Below the pieces are notes generated by a model. That model ran no database searches, had not been told where the DNA came from, and saw nothing but the letters and a program-made list of their open reading frames with translations. The translations under genes were made by a program, and so were the position numbers. From an uncultured Blautia sp. (lineage in GTDB: Bacteria > Bacillota > Clostridia > Lachnospirales > Lachnospiraceae): DNA of 12,804 nucleotides. Where the stretch lies: assembly GCA_934402155.1 (NCBI GenBank), contig CAKRTP010000051.1, positions 1-12,804 on the forward strand. The letters run 5' to 3'. This document shows, piece by piece, positions 1 to 8,241 of the stretch. The stretch's first letter is position 1; each line of letters begins with the position of its first letter.

Positions 1-147
<147 letters not shown>

Positions 148-166
148 TCGGGAATATAAGGTGACA

Positions 167-192
167 GATACGGCGTTATGAGAAGCCGTATC
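167..192 (+). other. Intercistronic hairpin between atpE and atpF
   Basis: A perfect 8-bp inverted repeat, GATACGGC (167-174) and GCCGTATC (185-192), encloses a 10-nt loop. No T-tract follows, so it is unlikely to be a strong terminator. It lies between the atpE stop and the atpF ribosome binding site (AGGAGG, 203-208). It could protect the 3' end of an atpE-containing transcript, or mark a processing site that raises subunit c relative to the other subunits. That role is inferred from position only. Confidence 0.5.
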
Positions 193-216
193 ATAGAAAA
201 ACAGGAGGTTACAAAC

Positions 217-720
217 ATGCAGGTACAGGAATTAGTAGGAATTGTGCCGTGGAATTTTATAGCGACGATTTGCAACCTTTTTATTCAGGTGTATCTCATC
301 AAACGCTTTCTTTTTAAGCCGGTCAATGAAATGCTGGAGAAGCGCAGGGCAAAAGCTGACGCTGAGATCCAGGATGCAGTGAAGGCGAAGGAAGAAGCTC
401 AGGCAATGAAATCCGAGTACGAGAAAAACATGCAGGAAGCCAGAGATAAGGCAAATGAGATCGTCAAGACAGCACAGAAAACAGCTGCTGTCCAGAGCGA
501 GGAAATGATCAGGGAAGCTTCCAGCCAGGTAACTGCCATGAAAGAAAAGGCAGAGAAGGATATCGCACAGGAGAGACGCAAGGCTGTCAATGAGATCAAG
601 GGAGAGATTGGCGGCATGGCTGTTGAGATCGCCGGTAAGGTAATCGAGCGCGAACTTAATGAAGAGGATCACACGAAACTGATTAATGATTTTATTGAGA
701 ATGTAGGTGAGGCATCATGA
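217..720 (+). CDS. atpF: ATP synthase F0 subunit b
   Basis: This is the peripheral-stalk subunit, which holds F1 against F0 so that the rotor can turn inside alpha3beta3. The 167-aa protein has one N-terminal membrane segment (about residues 9-29) followed by a long charged coiled coil rich in Lys, Glu and Ala (about residues 35-150), and a short C-terminal part that contacts delta. Length and layout are normal for the family. The ATG at 217 is chosen because AGGAGG (203-208) lies 8 nt before it. An upstream in-frame ATG at 178 has no ribosome binding site and would put charged residues inside the hairpin region before the membrane helix. The stop codon overlaps the atpH start (ATGA at 717-720), which points to translational coupling. 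Confidence 0.97.
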   Translation: MQVQELVGIVPWNFIATICNLFIQVYLIKRFLFKPVNEMLEKRRAKADAEIQDAVKAKEEAQAMKSEYEKNMQEARDKANEIVKTAQKTAAVQSEEMIREASSQVTAMKEKAEKDIAQERRKAVNEIKGEIGGMAVEIAGKVIERELNEEDHTKLINDFIENVGEAS

Positions 721-1256
721 CACAGGCTGCCAGAGTTTACGGCGGCAGTCTGTATGATCTTGCTGCCGAAGAAAAGCTCGATGGACAGATCATGGAGCAG
801 ATGAATGAAATCAGGCAGATTTTCCGGGAGAATCCAGGATATCTGAAATTACTGGGAGAGCCGGCAATTCCGCAGGATGAGAGGATGAAACTTCTCGATG
901 AGGCTTTTGGCGGACAGACAGAACCGTATCTTCTCAATTTTCTCAAGCTTTTATGTGAGAAAAAAAATTTGCGTGAGTTCGCAGGCTGCTGTGAGGAATT
1001 CACCAGGAGATACAATATCGATCATGGTATTGCAGAAGCGGTAGTGACAAGTGCTGTCAGACTCACAGAAGAACAGATGGAGGCTCTCAAGGCAAAGCTT
1101 GAGAAGCTTAACGGCAAGAAAATTCATCTGACACAGAAGACGGACCCGACCGTACTTGCCGGACTCCGTGTGGAGATGGAAGGCATACAGCTTGACGGAA
1201 CAGTGCAGGGACGTATTTCAGATATCTCAAAGCGACTGGAAACTACTCAGTTGTAG
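717..1256 (+). CDS. atpH: ATP synthase F1 subunit delta (OSCP-type)
   Basis: Delta links the top of the alpha3beta3 head to the b-subunit stalk. The 179-aa product has the usual all-helical N-terminal domain (about residues 1-105) that binds the alpha N-termini. The C-terminal domain ends with the typical pattern LAGLRVEMEG..LDGTVQGRISD..KRL (about residues 147-174). The start is fixed by the 4-nt overlap with atpF; the local ribosome binding site (GGTGAGG, just before the start) is only moderate, so coupling to atpF translation is likely. A 71-nt gap with a hairpin separates it from atpA, the longest internal gap of the operon after atpE. Confidence 0.96.
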   Translation: MTQAARVYGGSLYDLAAEEKLDGQIMEQMNEIRQIFRENPGYLKLLGEPAIPQDERMKLLDEAFGGQTEPYLLNFLKLLCEKKNLREFAGCCEEFTRRYNIDHGIAEAVVTSAVRLTEEQMEALKAKLEKLNGKKIHLTQKTDPTVLAGLRVEMEGIQLDGTVQGRISDISKRLETTQL

Positions 1257-1269
1257 TATAAAAACAAAC

Positions 1270-1296
1270 GTTACTGTGTACAGATCAAACAGTAAC
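1270..1296 (+). other. Intercistronic hairpin between atpH and atpA
   Basis: A perfect 8-bp inverted repeat, GTTACTGT (1270-1277) and ACAGTAAC (1289-1296), has an 11-nt loop. No run of T follows, so termination is not expected. It has nearly the same geometry as the hairpin after atpE but an unrelated sequence. It divides the F0/delta part of the message from the F1 alpha-gamma-beta-epsilon part and may act as an mRNA stability or processing element. The structure is seen directly; the function is inferred. Confidence 0.45.
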
Positions 1297-1327
1297 ATAC
1301 AAAATTGTTAAAGGATGGAATGGACAC

Positions 1328-2857
1328 ATGCAATTAAAACCTGAGGAAATATCCAAAGTCATCCGAAGCCAGATAAAATATTATGAAAATGCGATACAGC
1401 AGAATGAGACAGGTACAATCCTTATGGTTGGTGACGGAATCGCACGTGCCAGCGGACTTGTGAACTGTATGGCAGGTGAATTACTGGAATTTGAAGATGG
1501 AAGTTTCGGTATGGCACAGAACCTGGAAGAAAACAGTGTTTCTATTGTAATATTTGGCTCCGATGAGAATATCGGTGAAGGCCAGACCGTAAAGCGTACA
1601 GGCAAAGTTGTGTCTGTACCGGTCGGTGAGGCTATGATCGGACGAGTAGTGAATGCACTTGGTCAGCCTATTGATGGTGCAGGACCGATCGATACAAAAG
1701 AATTTCGCCCGGTAGAGAGCAAGGCACCTGGAATCTGTGAGAGACGGTCTGTATATCAGCCGCTTCAGACAGGTATCAAGGCAATCGACTCTATGATCCC
1801 GATCGGACGGGGACAGCGTGAGCTGATCATCGGTGACCGTCAGACAGGAAAGACAACTATCGCAACAGATACGATCATCAACCAGAAAGGCAAGGATGTA
1901 CTCTGTATCTACGTTGCGATCGGACAGAAACGATCTACAGTAGCATCTCTGGTGGAGAATCTTACCAGAAACGGTGCTATGGATTATACCATCGTAGTGG
2001 CTGCGACAGCTTCTGAATCCAGCCCGCTGCAGTACATTGCACCGTATTCAGGCTGTGCAATGGGTGAATACTTTATGAACCAGGGAAAAGATGTACTGAT
2101 CATTTATGATGATCTGAGTAAACATGCGGTTGCGTACCGTGCACTTTCCCTTCTGATCCGTCGTCCGCCTGGACGTGAGGCATATCCTGGAGATGTTTTT
2201 TATCTGCATTCCAGACTGCTTGAGCGTGCAGCGAAGCTTGACGACGAGCATGGCGGCGGTTCTCTGACAGCACTGCCGATCATCGAAACACAGGCAGGTG
2301 ACGTATCTGCCTATATTCCGACAAACGTAATTTCCATTACAGACGGACAGATATTCCTGGAAACAGAACTTTTCCATTCCGGTATCATGCCGGCGGTAAA
2401 CCCTGGTATTTCCGTATCACGAGTTGGTGGAGATGCACAGATCAAGGCCATGAAGAAGGTTGCCGGAACTCTGAAACTGATCTATTCTCAGTATCGTGAA
2501 CTTCAGAGTTTTGCCCAGTTCGGTTCCGATCTGGATGCTGATACCAAGGCGCGTCTGGAACAGGGTGCACGTATTGTAGAAGTTCTGAAACAGAGCCAGA
2601 ATGCTCCGGTGCCGGTAGAGAAGCAGGTAGCGATCCTGTATGCGGTAACCAAGGGCATCCTTGAAAAAGTTAACGTTGAAGACGTAAGCGAATATGAAGC
2701 AGGACTGTACACGTATCTCGATGCAGATGCAGCTGGTCTGGAAGTGATGCAGCTTATCAGCTCCACAGGCAAACTTGAGCCGGAAACAGAAGAAAAACTG
2801 CGTCATGTACTGGAAGCGTATACAGAGAATTTCCTGAATACAAAACCTGACAAATAA
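1328..2857 (+). CDS. atpA: ATP synthase F1 subunit alpha
   Basis: This is the non-catalytic nucleotide-binding subunit of the F1 head (alpha3beta3). The 509-aa protein has the N-terminal beta-barrel (about residues 25-92), a Walker A loop GDRQTGKT (169-176), and the Walker B region ending VLIIYDDL (about 256-263). The family signature [10 protein letters not shown] is at 355-364, directly followed by Arg365, the arginine finger that completes the catalytic site on the neighbouring beta subunit. A helical C-terminal domain follows. Length is typical and no key residue is missing. The ribosome binding site is AAGGA (1311-1315), somewhat far (12 nt) from the ATG. Nearby ATGs at 1315 and 1320 are out of frame. 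Confidence 0.99.
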   Translation: MQLKPEEISKVIRSQIKYYENAIQQNETGTILMVGDGIARASGLVNCMAGELLEFEDGSFGMAQNLEENSVSIVIFGSDENIGEGQTVKRTGKVVSVPVGEAMIGRVVNALGQPIDGAGPIDTKEFRPVESKAPGICERRSVYQPLQTGIKAIDSMIPIGRGQRELIIGDRQTGKTTIATDTIINQKGKDVLCIYVAIGQKRSTVASLVENLTRNGAMDYTIVVAATASESSPLQYIAPYSGCAMGEYFMNQGKDVLIIYDDLSKHAVAYRALSLLIRRPPGREAYPGDVFYLHSRLLERAAKLDDEHGGGSLTALPIIETQAGDVSAYIPTNVISITDGQIFLETELFHSGIMPAVNPGISVSRVGGDAQIKAMKKVAGTLKLIYSQYRELQSFAQFGSDLDADTKARLEQGARIVEVLKQSQNAPVPVEKQVAILYAVTKGILEKVNVEDVSEYEAGLYTYLDADAAGLEVMQLISSTGKLEPETEEKLRHVLEAYTENFLNTKPDK

Positions 2858-2881
2858 TGTGAGTAGGAGGGTATAAATCAT

Positions 2882-3739
2882 ATGGCTGGAAATATGAAAG
2901 CGGTAAAGCTGCGTATCAAAAGCGTACAGAGTACGATGCAGATTACCAAGGCCATGGAGCTTGTTGCATCCTCCAAACTGCGTAAGGCAAAGGAACGTGC
3001 AGAAACCTGCCGTCCATATTTTACAGAGCTGCATGATACACTGAAGGACATTGCGAGAGAAAACACAGATTTTTCTTCTGTATATGCCAGAGAGTCATCG
3101 AATCCCCGTTACTGTTATGTGGTGATCGCCGGTGACAGAGGTCTGGCGGGAGGATACAATGCCAATCTTTTCAAATGTCTGGAGGCGGCAGCTGAAGGTA
3201 AGGACTATGTGGTTCTGCCGATTGGAAAGAAGGCAGTAGAGTATTTCAGACAGAGAGGCGTGGAATGCCTGACAGACCGTTTTGCGGAGATCGCAGGTAT
3301 TTCGGTGGCGGACTGTTTTGAAATAGCGAATCTGCTTTGTGAAGAATTCCGCAAGGGAACATTTGGACATGTCGAATTATGTTATACCGTTTTTGCATCT
3401 ATGCTTTCTCAGCGTCCGGAGGTATTTTCCATACTTCCTATGACAGATATCAGGGAGGAAAGCGGCGGCAGAGTAGATACAAGAAATCTGATTCTCTATG
3501 AGCCGAATGCAGAGGTTGTGTTTGATGCCATTGTTCCGGAATATCTGGCGGGACTTGTTTACGGCGGTGTATGTGAGAGTACGGCCAGTGAACTTGCGGC
3601 CAGACGTATGGCTATGGATGCTGCGACAAGTAATGCAGAAGAGATGATCGAAAAGCTGAATCTGTATTACAACAGAGCACGACAGGCCAGCATCACGCAG
3701 GAGATCACGGAGATTGTTGCAGGTGCGGAAGGGCTTTAA
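2882..3739 (+). CDS. atpG: ATP synthase F1 subunit gamma
   Basis: Gamma is the central rotor shaft that drives conformational change in the beta subunits. The 285-aa product has the conserved N-terminal helix (KLRIKSVQSTMQITKAME, about residues 9-26) and the C-terminal partner helix (RRMAMDAATSNAEEMI...ARQASITQEITEI, about 241-279), which together form the coiled-coil shaft. The Rossmann-like middle domain carries the usual GDRGLAGGYN motif (about residues 84-93). The start is supported by AGGAGG at 2865-2870, 11 nt upstream. It sits 24 nt after atpA. The last codons and stop lie in a small tandem repeat (3731-3751). Confidence 0.98.
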   Translation: MAGNMKAVKLRIKSVQSTMQITKAMELVASSKLRKAKERAETCRPYFTELHDTLKDIARENTDFSSVYARESSNPRYCYVVIAGDRGLAGGYNANLFKCLEAAAEGKDYVVLPIGKKAVEYFRQRGVECLTDRFAEIAGISVADCFEIANLLCEEFRKGTFGHVELCYTVFASMLSQRPEVFSILPMTDIREESGGRVDTRNLILYEPNAEVVFDAIVPEYLAGLVYGGVCESTASELAARRMAMDAATSNAEEMIEKLNLYYNRARQASITQEITEIVAGAEGL

Positions 3740-3751
3740 AGGGGCTTTAAA
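3731..3751 (+). repeat. Short tandem duplication at the atpG stop codon
   Basis: The 10-mer GGGCTTTAAA occurs at 3731-3740 and again at 3742-3751, separated by one G (an 11-bp period). The first copy contains the atpG stop; the second lies in the 33-nt gap before atpD. It looks like a small replication-slippage duplication. No function is evident. Confidence 0.6.
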
Positions 3752-3769
3752 TTAGCATAGGAGACTTAA

Positions 3770-5167
<1,398 letters not shown>

Positions 5168-5179
5168 AGGAGGTGGCTT

Positions 5180-5581
5180 ATGAGTACCTTCCCTTTACGG
5201 ATCGGAACACCGGACGGACTGCTTTTTGAGGGTAACGTGGAGCGGGTGGTCTGCAGAAGCATCGGCGGAGATATCGCCATTCTTGCAAGACACTGCAACT
5301 TCTGTACCGCTCTTGGCATGGGTGAAGCCAGCGTAGTCATGAAGGACGGGACCAGACGGACTGCAGCCTGCATCGGTGGGATGCTTTCTGTGATGAACGG
5401 AACCTGTCGTCTTCTTGCAACCACCTGGGAGTGGAAAGAAGATATCAATGAGGAACGTGCACTGGCAGCCAGAAAACGGGCCGAGGAGATGATTGCCAAG
5501 GGCGGTCTCACCGACCAGGAATACAAGATGGCCTCAGCCAAGCTTCAGAGGGCACTGGTGCGTCTGAGTGTAAAAGAGTAA
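5180..5581 (+). CDS. atpC: ATP synthase F1 subunit epsilon
   Basis: Epsilon binds the gamma foot and the c ring and, in many bacteria, inhibits ATP hydrolysis through its mobile C-terminal helices. The 133-aa product has the N-terminal beta-sandwich (about residues 1-85; FEGNVERVV, GDIAILARH) and a two-helix C-terminal domain (about 88-133). The start is fixed by a full-strength AAAGGAGG (5166-5173) that overlaps the atpD stop, with 6-nt spacing. At residues 89-94 the sequence is INEERA, where ATP-sensing bacilli have I(D/L)-D-x-x-R-A. The usual aspartate is asparagine (Asn90), so ATP binding by this epsilon may be altered. It is the last gene before the operon terminator. Confidence 0.97.
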   Translation: MSTFPLRIGTPDGLLFEGNVERVVCRSIGGDIAILARHCNFCTALGMGEASVVMKDGTRRTAACIGGMLSVMNGTCRLLATTWEWKEDINEERALAARKRAEEMIAKGGLTDQEYKMASAKLQRALVRLSVKE

Positions 5582-5586
5582 TTACA

Positions 5587-5621
5587 GGGAGCGATGTTGA
5601 TAGGGGCATCGCTCCTTTTTT
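5587..5621 (+). terminator. Rho-independent terminator of the atp operon
   Basis: A perfect 9-bp stem, GGAGCGATG (5588-5596) with CATCGCTCC (5607-5615), a 10-nt loop, and six T residues (5616-5621) begin 6 nt after the atpC stop. This is a textbook intrinsic terminator for the plus-strand operon. Confidence 0.93.
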
Positions 5622-5644
5622 CGGGCTGCAGCGCAAAAGATGTA

Positions 5645-5673
5645 TTTACGGATTCGGCATAAAATGCTATGAT
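5645..5673 (+). promoter_or_regulatory. Sigma-A-type promoter for the cardiolipin synthase gene
   Basis: A -35 box TTTACG (5645-5650), a 17-nt spacer and a -10 box TATGAT (5668-5673) preceded by an extended TG (5665-5666) place the start of transcription near 5680. It lies just downstream of the atp terminator, so the next gene has its own transcription unit. The leader would be about 50 nt. Confidence 0.65.
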
Positions 5674-5689
5674 GTGTTTCACTATCATA
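5668..5689. promoter_or_regulatory. Operator-like dyad over the -10 box and transcription start
   Basis: TATGATGTG (5668-5676), TTT (5677-5679) and CAC-T-ATCATA (5680-5689) form a 9-bp inverted repeat with one bulged T. It covers the -10 box and the predicted start point, the classic position for a repressor site, though part of the symmetry is forced by the -10 sequence. A second perfect dyad, CAGATT-T-AATCTG, lies at 5693-5705 in the leader. The binding protein is unknown. Confidence 0.35.
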
Positions 5690-5692
5690 CTG

Positions 5693-5705
5693 CAGATTTA
5701 ATCTG
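5693..5705. promoter_or_regulatory. Perfect 13-bp dyad in the leader of the cardiolipin synthase gene
   Basis: CAGATT and AATCTG flank a single central T, a perfect odd-length palindrome about 13 nt downstream of the predicted transcription start and 13 nt before the ribosome binding site. It is AT-rich and could be an operator half of a compound site with 5668-5689, or chance. There is no T-tract, and the one-base loop cannot form an RNA hairpin as drawn. Confidence 0.3.
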
Positions 5706-5732
5706 AAGGCAGAAAAGAAGGAGTGGGATTTT

Positions 5733-7292
5733 ATGAAATCTACTACGGTAGAAGGCAGGGCAAAGACGAAGAATGGAGTCACCAGGCTTGTTTTTTCGGT
5801 GATATGTATCCTGCTGGAAGTAATATTTATTATTCTAATGTTTACAAAACTCAACAGATATGCAGAGGCAGTCAATCTTCTGACGAGAGTTGTGGGCGTG
5901 ATCGTTATTTTGAATATGTATGCATCACCGGTCACCTCGACGATCAAAGTTCCCTGGATCCTTCTGATCCTCATGTTCCCGATCATGGGACTTGGTCTGT
6001 ATCTTCTGGTCGGTCTGAACGGCGGTACCGAAAAGATGAGGAGGCGTTATCAGAAAATCGACGAACAGCTTTTGCCGCTGCTCCCGGAGAACAGAAAAAT
6101 TCAGGAAAAACTGCAGCAGAAAATTCCAAAAGCCGGAAATATTTCTTCCTATATCCACAGAAATGCCGCGTATCCTGTGTATCAGAATACAAATGTGACC
6201 TATTTTGATGAGGCGGCAAAGGGACTGGAAGCACAGCTTCAGGATCTGGCAAAAGCAGAGCAGTTTATCTTTATGGAATATCATGCAATCGAGGATGCTG
6301 AGGCCTGGCATCGGATCCAGCAGGTGCTGGAAGACCGGGTAAAGGCAGGCGTGGAGGTCAGGGTATTCTATGACGACATGGGCTCGATTGGTTTTATCAA
6401 TACAGACTTTACCAAAAAGATGGAAGCAGTCGGAATCCGCTGCCGTGTATTTAACCCGTTTATGCCAGGTCTGAATCTGTTTCTGAACAACCGTGACCAC
6501 CGAAAGATCACCGTGATCGACGGAAAAGTAGGATTTACAGGAGGATATAACCTTGCAAATGAGTATTTCAATCTGACACACCCTTACGGACAGTGGAAAG
6601 ATACTGGCATCCGTCTGGAAGGTGATGCAGTCCGTTCCCTGACAGTGACCTTCCTTGAGATGTGGAATGCAGTCAGCGACAAAGATGAGAATGACACGGA
6701 TTTTGAAAAATTTCTTCCGAAATATCCATATGAAGCACAGCAGACCGGATTTATACAGCCATATGCCGACAGTCCTCTGGACAACGAACAGGTCGGAGAA
6801 GAAGTTTATATCAGCATGGTGAATAAGGCGGAAAAATACTGCTGGTTTATGACCCCGTATCTGATTATTACGGATGAAATGACACATGCAATGACACTTG
6901 CCGCCAAGCGAGGTGTAGACGTCAGGATCATTACTCCGGGTATTCCGGACAAAAAGCAGATCTACAATATAACACGATCTTTCTATCACGGACTGGTCAA
7001 GGATGGCGTTCGTATTTATGAATGGACACCGGGATTCTGTCATGCCAAGATGAGCGTTGCAGATGACTGTATGGCGACCTGCGGAACGATCAATCTGGAT
7101 TATCGAAGCCTGTATCATCATTTTGAAAACGGATGTTTTATGGCAGACTGTGATACTGTTCTTGATATCCGAAATGACCTGCAGGAAACGATGAAAGAGT
7201 GTCGCGAGGTCACCGAAAAATACCGCACGGGACGCAGTGCGTACCTGCGCCTGGGACAGCTGTTTATGCGGTTGTTTGCGGGGTTGTTATAG
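5733..7292 (+). CDS. cls: Cardiolipin synthase (phospholipase D family)
   Basis: This enzyme joins two phosphatidylglycerol molecules into cardiolipin and glycerol at the cytoplasmic membrane. The 519-aa protein starts with hydrophobic segments at about residues 18-38, 46-62 and 73-94, followed by two phospholipase D domains. The first HKD motif is HRKITVID (His256, Lys258, Asp263) and the second is HAKMSVAD (His437, Lys439, Asp444), each followed by the usual glycine-rich and NLD/YRS elements, so both catalytic halves are intact. Length is normal for bacterial Cls. AAGGAG (5718-5723) sits 9 nt before the ATG. It has its own promoter and appears monocistronic. A different phosphatidyltransferase of the same superfamily is possible but less likely, given the N-terminal membrane segments. 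Confidence 0.93.
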   Translation: MKSTTVEGRAKTKNGVTRLVFSVICILLEVIFIILMFTKLNRYAEAVNLLTRVVGVIVILNMYASPVTSTIKVPWILLILMFPIMGLGLYLLVGLNGGTEKMRRRYQKIDEQLLPLLPENRKIQEKLQQKIPKAGNISSYIHRNAAYPVYQNTNVTYFDEAAKGLEAQLQDLAKAEQFIFMEYHAIEDAEAWHRIQQVLEDRVKAGVEVRVFYDDMGSIGFINTDFTKKMEAVGIRCRVFNPFMPGLNLFLNNRDHRKITVIDGKVGFTGGYNLANEYFNLTHPYGQWKDTGIRLEGDAVRSLTVTFLEMWNAVSDKDENDTDFEKFLPKYPYEAQQTGFIQPYADSPLDNEQVGEEVYISMVNKAEKYCWFMTPYLIITDEMTHAMTLAAKRGVDVRIITPGIPDKKQIYNITRSFYHGLVKDGVRIYEWTPGFCHAKMSVADDCMATCGTINLDYRSLYHHFENGCFMADCDTVLDIRNDLQETMKECREVTEKYRTGRSAYLRLGQLFMRLFAGLL

Positions 7293-7347
7293 GGGATATT
7301 ACCAATGGAGAATCGTCAAAACAGTACTAAAATAATCTCTGTTAGCA

Positions 7348-7377
7348 TTGACTCACAGGGGCCAGATAAAGTAAAAT
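7348..7377 (+). promoter_or_regulatory. Candidate promoter for the nitrogenase-like operon
   Basis: TTGACT (7348-7353), an 18-nt spacer and TAAAAT (7372-7377) form a good sigma-A-type match in the 187-nt gap between cls and the iron-protein gene. Transcription would begin near 7384, giving a leader of about 95 nt that contains the hairpin at 7401-7426. No other convincing promoter was seen closer to the gene. Confidence 0.5.
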
Positions 7378-7400
7378 ATAGATAGTCAAAATGAAGACAG

Positions 7401-7432
7401 AACGGACTCTGACGGCGGAGTCCGTTTGTTTT
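7401..7432 (+). terminator. Terminator-like hairpin (cls terminator or attenuator)
   Basis: A 9-bp stem, AACGGACTC (7401-7409) with GAGTCCGTT (7418-7426), has an 8-nt loop and is followed by the T-rich tail TGTTTT (7427-7432). It lies 108 nt after the cls stop and 48 nt before the iron-protein start, but downstream of the best promoter for that gene. It either ends read-through from cls, with transcription of the next operon partly escaping it, or acts as an attenuator of that operon. Confidence 0.7.
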
Positions 7433-7479
7433 ATCAGAAATTATTCAGAGGCTGTTGTGAATATGGGAGGAATTTATAA

Positions 7480-8241
7480 ATGCTGAAAGTAGCAATCTAC
7501 GGAAAGGGCGGGATTGGAAAATCGACAGTGACTTCCAATCTGGCGGCGGCTTTTGCGTCCATGGGCAAGAAGGTCATCCAGATTGGCTGTGACCCGAAGG
7601 CAGATTCAACGATCAACCTGCTTGGCGGGGAACCGCTTCGTCCGGTAATGAATTACATGCGGGAAGAAGATGAGGAACCGGAGACACTGGAGGATATTTC
7701 CAGAGAGGGATTCGGCGGTGTTCTCTGTATCGAGACAGGAGGTCCGACTCCTGGACTTGGCTGTGCGGGACGAGGGATCATAGCAACTTTTCAGTTGCTA
7801 GAGGATCTGCGGTTATTTGAAACATATAAGCCGGATGTCGTACTCTACGACGTGCTGGGAGATGTGGTCTGTGGTGGATTTGCGGCCCCGATCCGTGAGG
7901 GTTATGCGGAAAAAGTCCTCATCGTGACCTCAGGAGAAAAGATGGCTCTGTATGCGGCAAACAACATTTCCAGTGCTGTGCGGAACTTTGAAGACAGAAG
8001 CTATGCGAGGATTTTCGGAATCGTACTGAATCATCGAAATGTAGAAAATGAAACAGAAAAAGTGCAGGCATTTGCTGAGAAGGCCAGCATCCCGATCGTA
8101 GGGGAGATACCGAGAAGCGACGAGATCATCCGCTGGGAAGACCAGGGCAAAACAGTGATCGAGGGAGATTCAGAGTCCGAGATCAGCAGGCGGTTTTTTG
8201 ATCTGGCAGAAATGCTTTTGAAAGCTGAGGAAGAAGAATGA
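7480..8241 (+). CDS. Nitrogenase iron-protein-like (NifH-like) ATP-dependent reductase
   Basis: In this family a homodimer with one [4Fe-4S] cluster at its interface hydrolyses ATP to pass low-potential electrons to a partner catalytic protein. The 253-aa product has the P-loop GKGGIGKS (8-15), the GCDPKADST motif (36-44), and both cluster cysteines: Cys95 in PGLGCAGRG and Cys131 in [11 protein letters not shown]. Arg98 matches the arginine that is ADP-ribosylated in true NifH. It is shorter than classical NifH (about 270-295 aa), as expected for group IV (Nfl/CfbC-like) members. GGGAGG (7465-7470) supports the start. It overlaps its partner gene by 4 nt (ATGA). With no nifK, nifE, nifN or nifB nearby, nitrogen fixation is not supported; the substrate is unknown. 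Confidence 0.93.
   Translation: MLKVAIYGKGGIGKSTVTSNLAAAFASMGKKVIQIGCDPKADSTINLLGGEPLRPVMNYMREEDEEPETLEDISREGFGGVLCIETGGPTPGLGCAGRGIIATFQLLEDLRLFETYKPDVVLYDVLGDVVCGGFAAPIREGYAEKVLIVTSGEKMALYAANNISSAVRNFEDRSYARIFGIVLNHRNVENETEKVQAFAEKASIPIVGEIPRSDEIIRWEDQGKTVIEGDSESEISRRFFDLAEMLLKAEEEE

Noticed and set aside
178..216. Upstream in-frame ATG for atpF at 178
   Set aside because: It has no ribosome binding site, lies within the atpE-atpF hairpin, and would add an atypical charged extension before the membrane helix. The ATG at 217 has AGGAGG at the right distance.
5723..6208. Plus-strand frame of 161 codons overlapping the start of cls
   Set aside because: It is in another frame of the cls gene, with low-complexity, non-family sequence. 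The cls frame has the promoter, ribosome binding site and HKD motifs.
5925..7121. Long minus-strand reading frame (398 codons) opposite cls
   Set aside because: It is antisense to a clear cardiolipin synthase, and its translation is rich in Cys, His and Ile with no family resemblance, typical of a shadow frame.
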